A stretch of DNA of 64,000 bases from Kitasatospora fiedleri (lineage in GTDB: Bacteria; Actinomycetota; Actinomycetes; Streptomycetales; Streptomycetaceae). The notes beneath the pieces are model-generated. The model was not told where the DNA came from. It was given only the letters and a program-made list of their open reading frames with translations, and did not search any database. This document shows positions 1 through 8,521 of this stretch, in pieces. Every line of letters begins with the position of its first letter. Positions within the stretch are counted from its first letter, which is position 1. The translations under genes and the position numbers were made by a program. The stretch is from contig NZ_OX419519.1 in the NCBI RefSeq assembly GCF_948472415.1, positions 6,477,001 to 6,541,000 on the forward strand. Reading direction: 5' to 3'.

Positions 1-230
1 AGCACCCCGGCCCGTCCCCGCGCGAGCGCAACCTGATCATCGTCGCCGCCCTGGTCGTCCCCTGGCGCGACGCCCGGCTGCGCCGCTCCCTCGACAACGG
101 CCCCGCCCGCGCCGAACTCGCCGAGACCACCACCCACCCGGCCTGCTACGCCGGCTGGCCCGCCGCCATGGGCGCGACCACCGTCCCGGCCCGGGCCACC
201 GAAGCAGACGACCGTCCCACCACCCCCTGA
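1..230 (+). CDS. Carboxymuconolactone decarboxylase (CMD) family protein, 3' part only
   Basis: The reading frame is open from the window edge to TGA at 228-230. The peptide contains PRERNLIIVAALV, a basic stretch, then LDNGPARAELAETTTHPACYAGWPAAMGA. This matches the C-terminal half of small CMD/AhpD-like proteins, where an L-NNG-T--EL-E---H-A-YAGWP pattern is typical. The family includes gamma-carboxymuconolactone decarboxylase and related oxidoreductases, so the substrate cannot be told. It ends 25 bp before the aldo/keto reductase on the same strand, so the two may be co-transcribed. The start lies outside the window. Confidence 0.75.
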   Translation, partial: HPGPSPRERNLIIVAALVVPWRDARLRRSLDNGPARAELAETTTHPACYAGWPAAMGATTVPARATEADDRPTTP

Positions 231-255
231 CCGGCCGACTTCTCAGGAGAGTCCC

Positions 256-1106
256 ATGCAGTACGTCACCTTGAACAACGGCGTCGAGATGCCGATCCTC
301 GGCTTCGGCGTCTACCAGATCCCGCGGACAAGACCGAGCAGGCCGTCACCGACGCCCTCGCCGCCGGCTACCGGCTGCTGGACACCGCCGCCGCCTACGG
401 CAACGAGGAGGCCGTCGGCCGCGCCGTCAAGAACAGCGGCATCCCGCGCGAGGAGCTGTTCGTCACCACCAAGCTGTGGGTCCAGGACGCCCCCGCCCAG
501 GACAACACCCGCCGCGCCCTGGAGACCTCGCTGGCCAAGCTGGGCCTCGACCGCGTCGACCTGTACCTGATGCACCAGCCCTACGGCGACGTCTACGGGC
601 AGTGGCGCGCCATGGAGGCCGCGCAGCGCGAGGGACTGACTCGGGCGATCGGCGTCGCCAACTTCCACCCCGACCGGCTCCTGGACCTGATCCTCAACAA
701 CGAGATCACCCCGCAGGTCAACCAGATCGAGACCCACCCCTTCTTCCAGCGCGGCGCCGACCACGACCTGATGCGCGAGCACGGCGTCCAGCACCAGGCG
801 TGGGGCGGCTTCGCCGAAGGCAGGAACGGTCTGTTCACCCACCCCGTCCTCAGCGGGATCGGCGAGGCGCACGGCAAGTCGGTCGCCCAGGTCGTGCTGC
901 GCTGGCTGATCCAGCGCGACGTCGTCACCATCCCCAAGTCCGTCAACCCCGACCGGATGGCGCAGAACCTCGACGTCTTCGACTTCACCCTCACCGAGGA
1001 GGAACTGGCCCGGATCGCCGCTCTCGACACCGGCAGGACGCTGTTCTTCGACCACCACGACCCCGAGAAGGTCGCCTGGCTCAGCAAGCGCCGCCTGGAC
1101 GGCTGA
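256..1106 (+). pseudogene. Aldo/keto reductase, one-base frameshift near 325
   Basis: NAD(P)H-dependent carbonyl reductase of the AKR family. The N-terminus MQYVTLNNGVEMPILGFGVYQ is in one frame to about 323. The rest (ADKTEQAVTDALAAGYRLLDTAAAYGNEEAVG onwards) continues in the frame one base back. Restoring one G gives a normal 283-residue protein. All four catalytic residues are then visible: Asp and Tyr in LDTAAAYGNE, Lys in VTTKLW, His in LYLMHQP. The C-terminal cofactor motif IPKSVNPDRMAQN is intact. An RBS-like AGGAGAG precedes the ATG. As read the gene is broken, but the rest shows no decay, so a sequencing deletion is likely. Substrate unknown. Confidence 0.85.
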
Positions 1107-1209
1107 CCGGCACCCCGGCCCCGACGCCACCCCACGCCCGGGCCCCGGCACCGACCCCGCGGGTGCCGCAGCGGTCCTGCTCGCGAACTCCTCCCGGCCG
1201 ATGGGGGCG

Positions 1210-2190
1210 TCATCGGGGGCCGCGGCGAGCCTGCCGTGGTCCTCGCTCGGGGTCGGCGGGGTCGGTGGGGTGGAGTTCGATGGCGCGGCGCAGGGGTTCC
1301 ATGCGTTGGGGGAGGGGGTGCCAGCCGGGTTGGCCGGCCATGTCGGTGTTGAGGTCGTGGATGGCGCGGGCGTAGGCGCGGGCCAGGCCGCGGAAGTGGA
1401 GGGGCAGGCCCGGGCGGGGGTGGCCGCTGGGGGCGATGCTGACCCACAGGGCGTCGGTGGTCTCGTTGCCGGGGCCGGGGGGTCGGGTGGCGTCGCGGAC
1501 GGTGAGGCGGGCACGGGCGGTGAGCCACTGGCGCAGCGCGGCCCGGGTGGTGGCGGAGAGGGCGACGGTTTCGACGCTGGGCGGGGTGTGGGGGTCGCGG
1601 TGCTGGGGGAGCCGGGTGAGGCGGACGGTGCCGCGGCGCAGGTCGACGTCGCGGGTGCGCAGGGCGCAGAGTTCGCCGGCCCGGCAGCCGGTGTCCAGCA
1701 CGGTGGCGATGATCGCGAGGATGCGGGTGCGGGCGTCGCCCTGGCCGGGGCGGGCCGCGTGTTCCAGGTGGGCGAGGAGGATGCCGCGGGGGCGGGCGGC
1801 GACCACCGACCGGAGCGCGACCTTGGGCAGGTCGCGCTCGGGGAGGGTGAGGGGGATGCCTGCCTGGACGCCGAGGATGCGCAGGCAGTCCTCCCGCACG
1901 CGGACGGACGCGGGCGAGGGCCGCTCCGGTCGTGCGGCGGGTCTGCGCCGCAGCAGCCCCCGTTCGGCGGCCGTGAGGTAGGCGGCGAGGGTGTCCGGGG
2001 CGAGGAGCGCGGCGAGCGAGCGGGCGGCCGTCGGCGGGATCGCGCCGCGTTCCAGGGCGGTGCGCAACTCCCCGGCGACCCAGCGCAGTTGCTTCGCGCG
2101 GGAGGCGCCCGTGGGCGGTTCGCAGGCGCGGTCGACCACGGCGTTCAGGGCTTCGAGGGAGGGGGCCGCTGCCGTCGGGGTGTCCGCCAC
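1210..2190 (-). CDS. Tyrosine-recombinase-like protein (degenerate integrase)
   Basis: 326 residues, convergent with the aldo/keto reductase. The central part VLDTGCRAGELCALRTRDVDLRRGTVRL matches the box I region of phage-type integrases, including the first catalytic Arg. A later LPLHFRGLARAYARAIHDLN segment could be the HxxR box. No Tyr follows in the last 50 residues, so the nucleophile of a working recombinase is not evident. The N-terminal 100 residues are Ala/Arg-rich and could be a core-binding domain. Probably a diverged or inactive integrase-family protein. No attachment-site repeat or other phage gene was seen next to it, so active mobility is not supported. Confidence 0.6.
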   Translation of the reverse strand: MADTPTAAAPSLEALNAVVDRACEPPTGASRAKQLRWVAGELRTALERGAIPPTAARSLAALLAPDTLAAYLTAAERGLLRRRPAARPERPSPASVRVREDCLRILGVQAGIPLTLPERDLPKVALRSVVAARPRGILLAHLEHAARPGQGDARTRILAIIATVLDTGCRAGELCALRTRDVDLRRGTVRLTRLPQHRDPHTPPSVETVALSATTRAALRQWLTARARLTVRDATRPPGPGNETTDALWVSIAPSGHPRPGLPLHFRGLARAYARAIHDLNTDMAGQPGWHPLPQRMEPLRRAIELHPTDPADPERGPRQARRGPR

Positions 2191-2611
2191 GGGGCCACCC
2201 TAGCGCCGGGCGGGGCGGGTCCTCGGGCGGACGGCCCCCGGCACGTCCTCACGGACGAACAATAACTGGCTTGAAGCGCGACCGTCCGATCAGGAACGAT
2301 CAGGTGGTGGCCGTCCTCCCCGGCCCGTCCCGTCTCAGTGGTGACCGTCCTTCGGCAACGGGCGAGGGGCCCGGAGCCGGGCCGGGAGGGAGTCCTCGGG
2401 CGTGCTGGACGCCACGGCGGTCTCCTTCCCGGGGCACGCCGAAGGCGCGGGACGGGCATCCGAGGGGACGTCAGGAGGCGTGCGGGCAAGCGGTGGTAGG
2501 AGAGGCCGTCCGTACTGCCGGAAGCGGTTCGGGGCCGGGAGGACACCGCGGCAGGCAACCGGGGGAGGGAGCCGCCGGGTGACACCGGGTGACTCGCCCA
2601 GGTCCGTGGTG
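2191..2611. other. Intergenic stretch without a recognisable gene
   Basis: About 420 bp between the integrase-like start and the sigma-factor remnant. No frame gives a recognisable protein. A short AT-richer patch (2258-2310) contains a direct repeat GATCAGG-N3-GATCAGG at 2288-2304. It could be part of the integrase promoter region, but no clear -35/-10 pair was seen. Confidence 0.5.
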
Positions 2612-2845
2612 GTGAGCGCGTCGAGTGCGCCGCTCCTGCTGCCCGACGCACTGCCCGCCGAACGCCGCGACGCCTTCGTGCCTGCCGCGTTGCTCGGCCT
2701 GCCCTACGACGGGGCCGCCGAACTGACGGATCGCCCGGGCGGGGCTGTCCGCTCCCGGGTCAATCGGGCCCGTGGCGCCCTGATTCGCGGCTTCGCCGAC
2801 GCCGAGCACCCCGACCGGGCGGCCGCCCCGGTCGACCGCGCGGCT
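2612..2845 (+). pseudogene. ECF sigma factor remnant (region 4 only)
   Basis: From the GTG at 2612 the frame reads LPDALPAERRDAFVPAALLG, then LPYDGAAELTDRPGGAVRSRVNRARGALIRGF. This is a clear sigma-70 region 4.2 helix-turn-helix: the usual LPAERREAFVLTQLLGLSYAEAAEVCGCPVGTIRSRVARAR pattern is followed position by position. Region 2, needed for core binding and -10 recognition, is absent upstream, and the frame runs on without the expected stop. It is therefore a 5'-truncated relic. No anti-sigma gene was recognised beside it. Confidence 0.6.
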
Positions 2846-3106
2846 TGTACGGACTCCCGCTCCACCTGCGGGGGCATCGGCCGCACGCCCCGGCGCCACC
2901 GTCTTGGTCGTCGTGGCAGCGAGGCGCGGCCACGACGAGTGGACCGTCGGGGCCCGACTCGCCGTCCTTGCGCGGTCGCCGCCGACGGGACCGGACGGGT
3001 CACCTGCACGGGCGACAGCGACGCGCCCGCGATCCGTCCGGCCGTCGACCGCACCGGCACCTCGGTCACTGGTGCCGGTCGGACGCGGTCGGCCCCTCCG
3101 GGGTGC

Positions 3107-3526
3107 TCAGGCGGCGGGTGGGAGGTCGGTCGGACGGCGGCGCGCGGTGGCCAGCAGGGGGACGAGGGCGAGCGCCGCGACGGCCTGGGACCAGGCGGTG
3201 AGTGTCTTGTCGGTGAACCAGACGGGCTCGTACATGTTCGGCAGCGGACCCAGTGGGCCGACGTCGACGTAGCGGTAGAGGAGCAGGGCGCCGAGGCCGC
3301 CGACGGCGACCAGCCAGGCGAACAGGTCGCCGAGGCGGTGGCGCCAGACGAGGACGAGCAGCACGGCGAGGGTGGCGGCCCCCGCCTCGACGCGGAACAG
3401 GGTGCCCTGGCTGACGCCGGCGCTGACGGCGTCGTACCGCCCGGCGAGGCGGGCGTGCTGGACGGCGTCGACGGCCAGGCCCGCGGCGGCCACCAGCCGC
3501 AGGGCCGCCCGGACGGCGCGGGTCAC
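3107..3526 (-). CDS. Four-helix membrane protein of unknown function
   Basis: 139 residues from a GTG at 3526 (VTRAVRAALRL). Four hydrophobic segments are visible: AALRLVAAAGLAVDAV, AATLAVLLVLVW, LFAWLVAVGGLGALLLYRYV and AWSQAVAALALVPLLATA. The GTG overlaps the TGA of the small lipoprotein ORF as GTGA, so translation is probably coupled. It ends a minus-strand run after two ferritin-like proteins and the cupredoxin fragment. That order suggests an envelope redox or metal role, but this is inference from position only. No family name can be assigned from motifs. Confidence 0.6.
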   Translation of the reverse strand: MTRAVRAALRLVAAAGLAVDAVQHARLAGRYDAVSAGVSQGTLFRVEAGAATLAVLLVLVWRHRLGDLFAWLVAVGGLGALLLYRYVDVGPLGPLPNMYEPVWFTDKTLTAWSQAVAALALVPLLATARRRPTDLPPAA

Positions 3527-3660
3527 GGCCGGGACTGCTTGACGGTGAGGGTGTCGGGGCCGGACTCGAGGTCCTTGATCGACACGGTGGTCGCCCCGGT
3601 GCTGCCGGAGCACCCGGCGGCGGCCAGGACGGCGGCCAGGGGCCGGCTCGTACGGGTCAT
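3523..3660 (-). CDS. Truncated cupredoxin-like lipoprotein (45 aa)
   Basis: The ORF encodes a signal peptide with a weak lipobox (LAAAGC) followed by TTVSIKDLESGPDTLTVKQ. That is the first beta-strand pair of a plastocyanin/cupredoxin domain (compare the common VSIKDFxFxPxTLTVKxGDTVTW). It then stops at TGA and all the copper-ligand region (His, Cys-x-x-H-x-x-M) is missing. It is either a relic of a copper lipoprotein or a short ORF kept to couple translation of the overlapping membrane protein through GTGA. A 7-bp tandem repeat lies directly upstream. Confidence 0.5.
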   Translation of the reverse strand: MTRTSRPLAAVLAAAGCSGSTGATTVSIKDLESGPDTLTVKQSRP

Positions 3661-3678
3661 GGAAGGACCTCTTCTCGG

Positions 3679-3735
3679 GGCGACGGGCGACGGGCGACGG
3701 GCGACGGGCGACGGGCGGCGGGCGGCGGGCGGCGC
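3679..3735. repeat. 7-bp tandem repeat (GCGACGG)n turning into GCGGCGG
   Basis: About five copies of GCGACGG followed by about three copies of GCGGCGG, lying between ferritin-like gene 1 and the cupredoxin fragment. Such an array is prone to slippage. It sits in the leader of the 45-aa ORF. Confidence 0.8.
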
Positions 3736-3803
3736 TGGGTCGGGTCCGGATGCGGACGTCCGGGCCCGGTGGGGGTATCGGGTCCGGCGCGCGGGGGACT
3801 CGT

Positions 3804-4619
3804 TCAGACGGTGAGGAGGGTGGGGTTGGCGGCCTTGTCGACGGGGAGGAAGTCGTCGGGGACGGGGTACTGGCCCAGGACGTAGTGGAGGATGGCGGCG
3901 TGCATGGCCTCGACGGGGGCGATGGTGGCGGCGGTGGCGATGCCGCCGGGGCTGGTGACGTTGTAGGTCGCGAACAGGTAGGTCTGCGCGGCCTGGTTCT
4001 CGAGTTGGAGGGCGAGTTGGGCGACGTCGCCGACGGTGGCGGCCTTGCCGAGGGCGTCCAGGGTGGCGGGCTGGTTGGAGAGCGGGACGTCGGTGATCGC
4101 GGGTTTGCCCGCGCCGGTCAGCACGGCGTTCCAGGCCTTGGCGTGGTCGGCGTGCTGGCCCATCGCGGTGGTGATGAAGGTGGCCACGGCGGGCGGGACG
4201 GTGCCGAGCTTGCCGGCCTTGGCGGCGTCCAGGGCGGCCTGGTAGGCGCCCACGGCCTGGTTCTCCAGCGCGGTGGCCAGCGCCACCACCTTCAGGTCCC
4301 CGGTGTACTGGCCCGACGCCGAGCCGGACGCGGCACCGGAGGCGGGCGCGGAGGAGGCGTTCGGGGCGGGCGAGGTGGCGGACTTGCCGCTGGAGCAGGC
4401 GGCCAGGGTCAGCGCGGCGGCGGCCCCGCCCACACCCAGCAGGAAACGCCGACGGCCGGGGCCGGGCTCCTGGAGGGCGGGCCGGGTGCGCAGCTCGGCG
4501 GCCAGGTCGAGGGCGCCGGCCCGCATCGCGGGCAGGGTCTCGCGGTGGGCCTGCTCCATGTCCCACGTCAGGCGCGCCAACTGCTGTTCGCTGATCGGCA
4601 GTTCCCAGTCGGTGCTCAC
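3804..4619 (-). CDS. Ferritin-like domain Tat lipoprotein (1)
   Basis: 271 residues, GTG start. A cytoplasmic N-terminal segment (1-55) precedes a twin-arginine lipoprotein signal, RRRFLLGVGGAAAALTLAAC. A Ser/Ala/Pro-rich linker leads into two ferritin-like repeats. Likely metal or helix-core residues are seen in ALENQAVGAYQAAL, GQHADHAKAWN, LQLENQAAQTYLFA and APVEAMHAAILHYVLG, a four-helix-bundle E...E--H pattern. Tat export suggests folding with cofactor before export and anchoring outside the membrane. The start overlaps the end of ferritin-like gene 2, giving a tight pair. The substrate or metal is not known. Confidence 0.85.
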   Translation of the reverse strand: MSTDWELPISEQQLARLTWDMEQAHRETLPAMRAGALDLAAELRTRPALQEPGPGRRRFLLGVGGAAAALTLAACSSGKSATSPAPNASSAPASGAASGSASGQYTGDLKVVALATALENQAVGAYQAALDAAKAGKLGTVPPAVATFITTAMGQHADHAKAWNAVLTGAGKPAITDVPLSNQPATLDALGKAATVGDVAQLALQLENQAAQTYLFATYNVTSPGGIATAATIAPVEAMHAAILHYVLGQYPVPDDFLPVDKAANPTLLTV

Positions 4620-5409
4620 TTGACGGCCCCTCGGTGATCGGCGAAGCGTTCTCGGTCTTGTAGAAGGTGTCGGGGAAGCCGACGCTGCCCGCGGCGGCGG
4701 GCAGCTTGGCCGGGTCGACGGGGATGGCGATCAGGTCGGCGGCGTTGCCCGCCAGCAGGGCCTGCACGGCCAGCAGCACCGCGCGGTGCTGCGCCTCGAC
4801 CGGGGCCACGGAGGCGAAGAGCTTGCGCAGTTCGGGCGAGGAGACCTGGGAGACGTTCTTGGTGTAGGTCTGCGCGGCCACGTCCTCCAGGGTGATGGCC
4901 AGCTTCACCACGTCCGCGGGGCCCTTGATGGTGGGCAGCGTCTGGTCGACGACCGTCTTGTACTTCGGGTCGGGCTGGTTCTGGGCCTTGCCGCCGGCCT
5001 GGGTGGCGGCGGAGTTGAAGGCTTGGGCGTGGGCTTGGTGCTGGGCGGTGGTCTTGGTGATGAACGCGGCCACCGTCTTGTTGCCGTCCTTGATGAACGG
5101 CAGGGCGGCGGCGCTCTGGTAGACGCTCACCGCGAGGTTCTCGATCGACGCCGCGGTCTGCAGCGCCATCACGTCGTCCGCGCTCGCCGAGGCCGAGGCG
5201 GCCAGCGCCCGCGAGGTGCCCCACAGCGCGGCGGCCCCCGCCGCGCCGGCCAGCACCCCGCCGCGCTGCCACCAGCGCCGACGCGGTTCGGTCACCTGCT
5301 CGAACCCGGTCAGCGCGGCGCGGGTGATCCGCTGCGCGTCGCTGTTCAAGTCCTCCGACTGCTCGGTGAGTTCCGCGAGCAGCCGGGAGTCGATGTGCTC
5401 TGTGGCCAT
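4616..5409 (-). CDS. Ferritin-like domain protein (2), one-base shift at its 3' end
   Basis: About 264 residues from the ATG at 5409 (MATEHIDSRLLAEL), preceded by GAGG; another ATG lies one codon upstream. A single hydrophobic segment after EPRRRWWQRGGVLAGAAGAAALW acts as signal or anchor. It has two ferritin-like repeats: TAASIENLAVSVYQSAA, QHQAHAQAFN, ITLEDVAAQTYTKN and APVEAQHRAVLLAVQ. Near the end the frame reads ITEGPSSEH and runs on into the next gene. One restored base (around 4632) gives ITEGAVK and TGA at 4616, with the usual GTGA overlap to gene 1. As read, translation would instead run to 3523, which is unlikely. Confidence 0.8.
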
Positions 5410-5604
5410 CATGCCTCGTCTCGGTCCGGGGCCCGGCCAACTCCGCACCCCACTCGCGAGTCCTTCGGCACCGGACCGGGCGCAGCCTGCCCCCACCGCC
5501 CCCTATTCACCTGTTCGAATGAATGCCGGGTCGTCTCGGTGACGGCAGGGGCGCGCCCCGCACACCCGTCCGGATCGGGGTGCGCGGGGCGCGCGAAGCA
5601 GGTG

Positions 5605-5847
5605 TCAGCCCACGTTGGCGCAGGAGTTGCCGAAGGCCGGGTTCAGCAGGCCGACGACGCCCACGCTGTTGCCGCACAGGTTGACCGGGACGTGGACGGG
5701 CACCTGGATCAGGTTGCCGGAGAGCACACCGGGCGAGCCGGCGGCCACGCCCTCGGCCCCGGAGGACGCGGACGCCGCGCCCGCGGCACCGAGCAGGGCG
5801 GTGGCGGCCACCGCAGTCAGCGTGAGGGAGGTGCGGATGACGGACAT
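5605..5847 (-). CDS. chp: Short chaplin (ChpD-H type)
   Basis: 80 residues: Sec signal peptide ending at ASA-SSG, then one chaplin domain. The domain shows GVLSGNLIQVPVHVPVNLCG and SVGVVGLLNPAFGNSCANVG, the family signature with both conserved Cys residues. Short chaplins are secreted amphipathic peptides that assemble into amyloid-like fibrils coating aerial hyphae and spores of streptomycetes. It has no sorting signal, so it is the free short form. An AAGGAG-like RBS precedes the ATG. Which paralogue (chpD to chpH) it is cannot be told. Confidence 0.93.
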   Translation of the reverse strand: MSVIRTSLTLTAVAATALLGAAGAASASSGAEGVAAGSPGVLSGNLIQVPVHVPVNLCGNSVGVVGLLNPAFGNSCANVG

Positions 5848-6427
5848 GTCGGGCTCCTTGCCTGAGGACGGTGCCGCCTCCGGACGGGGGCGACACCCGG
5901 CATTCGCCGCCGCGCCGGCCCGGGCTGGGTGGACGGCCGCCTGTTCACCCCAACGAGTGCACCGGCCCCCGGCCCGTCGGAGCGCGGGTCGGTACGGCCG
6001 CGAGGCGTGTGCCGCTCCACCGGCCGCCGGCAGCGTGCACCACCGCTGACCGCCCGCGGACGACAGTGGCCCCCGGCCGAAGGTGGCCGCGCAGCGGGCC
6101 CGGCTTCCCTCCCTTCCGCTTCTGCTTCCGCCGCTGCCGGTCGGGGCGACGCGGTGGCGGCCCGACGGCCGTCGAGATCCCGCGTGGAAAAGTCGGATGT
6201 CCCACCGGTTCCTCGAAGGGGATCTCGGGGTTCACCCGGGTGCTGAGGCGTAGAGCTGGGCCGCCACCCGATCCGACCATCACCGCACGTCCTCGGTTGA
6301 CTGCGGAAGGTAGTTCTTGGTGTGCCGAGGACGCGGATCTCCGCCGAACGGCTCCGACATTCCCGCCGACGGCACGGCCACCGGCCGAAGGCCCTGCGGG
6401 GGCCCACCAGATCTGAGAGGAACCTTG
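5848..6427. promoter_or_regulatory. Divergent intergenic region, chaplin / LQHTG surface protein
   Basis: 580 bp without a convincing gene on either strand. It must hold the promoters of the chaplin (minus) and the sorted protein (plus). An inverted pair GAGATCCC (6174-6181) / GGGATCTC (6220-6227) encloses an AT-richer loop. A TTGACT hexamer (6297-6302) is a possible -35, but no good -10 lies 16-18 bp after it. A developmental or ECF promoter is possible. Confidence 0.4.
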
Positions 6428-7378
6428 ATGAACAGTCTCGTACAGAGCCGTGTGACGCGTGTCGCGGCGTGCACCGCCACCGTCCTGCTGGCCGCCGTCT
6501 CCGCCGGCGGCCTCGCCTTCGCCGACGGCATGGGCGACAAGGACGGCAAGAACGCCGGTTTCGGGCCGGGCCCGGTCGGGGAGCGCACCATCCAGCCGTT
6601 GAAGAACCAGTGCGCCACCGGCGAGCCGCAGGACCTGTGCCGCAACATCGGTGTCACGGACGGCTGGTACGACGGCAAGGACGTCAAGTTCCTCTACACC
6701 CAGAACTTCTTCTGCGACACCGCGGTCGCCTCCGGCGCCTCCAACGGCTGCGAGGTCGGCGAGAAGTTCAAGAACGTGCCACCCGGCACCACTTCGGAGA
6801 AGTTCACCGACCCGCTGTTCATCCCGGTGCCGCTGTTCAGCCCGGCGCCGCCGGTCCAGTGTCCGACCGGTCCGTGCATCGACCACCCGGACAACATCGA
6901 CCTGTCCCGGCTGGCCGGCGCGCTCGGCAAGCCGGCCGACCAGTTGAAGGACGTGCCGCTGCCCGGGCACGACCACATCATCGCGGACCGGAACATGGAC
7001 CGCCCCGAGTGGTGGCCCGTCTACGTCGTGGGCGTCACCAACCCCGAGTCCTTCAAGGAGATCGAGAAGGGCAAGGACCTGGCCACCCTCAAGCGCCTGG
7101 CCGCCGACCCCAACTCCGGTGTCACCGCGCCGATCCCCACCAACGTCTTCCTCTGGTTCCAGACCCTCGCCGGCACGGACGGTGACCACCCGGTGGTGCC
7201 GGTCGGCTCGATCGCCGCGGGCGCCGGCTCCACCCAGGGCCTGCAGCACACCGGTCTGCTCGCCGGCGGGTCCGCCGCCCTGGCCACCGCCGCGGGCGCG
7301 CTCCTGTGGTCCCGCCGCCGCAAGAACGCCTCCGCCGCAGCCGCCCGCCCGGCCGCCGCGGCCCCCGCGGAGAGCTGA
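6428..7378 (+). CDS. Secreted protein with C-terminal LQHTG sorting signal
   Basis: 316 residues, start ATG with GAGAGGAA upstream. The N-terminal signal peptide is LLAAVSAGGLAFA-DG. The mature part has three Cys pairs or near pairs (KNQC, DLC, FFCDT, NGCEVG, VQCPTGPC) and no recognised domain. The end carries a full cell-wall sorting signal: LQHTG, a hydrophobic helix LLAGGSAALATAAGALLW, and the basic tail SRRRKNA. LQHTG differs from the LAxTG motif usual for actinobacterial class E sortases. A sortase gene starts 11 bp downstream, which supports covalent wall anchoring by that enzyme. Function of the exposed part unknown. Confidence 0.8.
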   Translation: MNSLVQSRVTRVAACTATVLLAAVSAGGLAFADGMGDKDGKNAGFGPGPVGERTIQPLKNQCATGEPQDLCRNIGVTDGWYDGKDVKFLYTQNFFCDTAVASGASNGCEVGEKFKNVPPGTTSEKFTDPLFIPVPLFSPAPPVQCPTGPCIDHPDNIDLSRLAGALGKPADQLKDVPLPGHDHIIADRNMDRPEWWPVYVVGVTNPESFKEIEKGKDLATLKRLAADPNSGVTAPIPTNVFLWFQTLAGTDGDHPVVPVGSIAAGAGSTQGLQHTGLLAGGSAALATAAGALLWSRRRKNASAAAARPAAAAPAES

Positions 7379-7388
7379 ACCCGCTGAC

Positions 7389-8038
7389 GTGAACGGCCTT
7401 CCGTCACGCGGCGGCGAGCGCCACGACACCCGCGTCGTGGCGCTCGCCGCCGCGTGCGCCCTCGCGGGCGTCCTCGCCCTCGGCTTCGCGACCACCCACC
7501 AGAGCACCCCGCCGCCCGCTCCCGCGGCCGCGGGAACTCCCAGGCCGGCCGACGCCCCGCCCTCCCGGCCGCCGGGTCCGCCGCCCACGCCCACCGGCCT
7601 CGACATCCCCGACATCGGCGTCCACACCGCGCTGGACGCCCTGACCACCGACCGGGACGGCGTCCTGCAACCTCCCGACCGCCCCGACCGGGCCGGCTGG
7701 TACACCACCGCCCCCGCCTGGCAGAACCCCCTGGTCATCACCGGCCACGTCGACTACCCCGCGTCGGCCCCGCCGTCTTCTACCGCCTGGGCGAACTCCA
7801 CCCCGGCCAGCGGCTCACCCTCACCACCACCGACCGGCACACCCGCACCTACACCATCGACGCCGTCCGCTCCTACGCCAAGGACGACTTCCCCACCCAG
7901 CAGGTCTACGGCCCCACCAGCACCCCCCAACTGCGCCTGATCACCTGCGGAGACTGGGACGCCGAGGCCCGCGCCTACCGCGCCAACACCATCGCCTTCG
8001 CCACCCTCGTCCCCGACCCGGACACCGCCGCCGGTTGA
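7389..8038 (+). pseudogene. Class E/F-type sortase, one-base frameshift near 7770
   Basis: GTG start 11 bp after the LQHTG protein. An N-terminal anchor helix (VALAAACALAGVLALGFA) and Pro-rich linker lead to the sortase core: LDIPDIGVHTALDALTTDRDG, AGWYTTAPAWQNPLVITGHVDYP with the catalytic His. After about 7770 the frame changes, then GPAVFYRLGELHPGQRLTL, SYAKDDFPTQQVYGP, LRLITCGDWD (catalytic Cys) and ARAYRAN (Arg). One restored base gives a normal 216-residue sortase with His, Cys and Arg in order. The paired substrate upstream and otherwise intact sequence argue for a sequence error rather than true loss. Confidence 0.8.
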
Positions 8039-8049
8039 CGGCGTCCCGC

Positions 8050-8210
8050 CGCCCCGTCCACGAGCGCTCCCGTGGGGGTCGAGCGCGGCGGCCCGCTCCG
8101 CGCGGGCGGCGAGGACCGCTTCGCGGCGTTCGGCGGACTCGGCCGGGACGGCGCGGCGTTCGCGCCCGCCGAGGCGGTCGACGTACAGCAGACCGTTCAC
8201 GTGGTCGGTC
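8050..8210 (-). pseudogene. Peptide deformylase C-terminal remnant
   Basis: The minus strand reads TDHVNGLLYVDRLGGRERR and goes on AVPAESAERREAVLAARAERAAAL. This matches the end of short actinobacterial peptide deformylases, which have QHETDHVNGLLYVDRL followed by a charged helix. The residues before TDH, including QHE of the HExxH metal site, are lost through frame changes, and no N-terminal domain (GVGLAAxQ, EGCLS) is found upstream. It is a relic. The stretch 8210-8520 shows no other recognisable gene; a GGAGGGACACC-GTG start on the minus strand near 8360 leads to a frame that soon stops. Confidence 0.5.
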
Positions 8211-8521
8211 GCGGGCCGCCGTCAGCGGTTCGGGCAGCGCCGGGTCCTGGCGCCCCGGCAGCCGTACGGTGTGCACCGCGCGGCGCGGCAGAGGTGGCAG
8301 CGGACCTCGTCGCCCGGCGCAGTACGCGGGAGGCGGCTGCGGAACTCGGCGGTGAGCACGGTGTCCCTCCGGGGCGGTCGGTCGACGGTCGGTCAGGTCA
8401 GACGGTGCCGGGCCGCCTCGGGCAGTCCGCCCCCTGCCGCGACCGCCGGGCCGCCCCCGCACAGGCGCTGCGCCTCGGCGCAGAGCGCAGGTGCGGAGGG
8501 TGGGGCGCGCGGACGGTGCCT

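Noticed and set aside
312..1514. Long minus-strand open frames opposite the aldo/keto reductase
   Set aside because: Arg/Pro/Ala-rich shadow frames of high-GC coding DNA; no domain and the plus strand holds a recognised enzyme.
1210..2190. An integrative element bounded by the integrase-like gene
   Set aside because: No tRNA, att repeats, excisionase or replication gene was seen, and the integrase lacks an evident catalytic Tyr.
3523..5496. A single 657-codon minus-strand ORF joining ferritin-like 2 to the cupredoxin fragment
   Set aside because: After about 4632 it runs through the ferritin-like 1 gene in the wrong frame with no protein-like sequence. A one-base deletion at the 3' end of ferritin-like 2 explains it.
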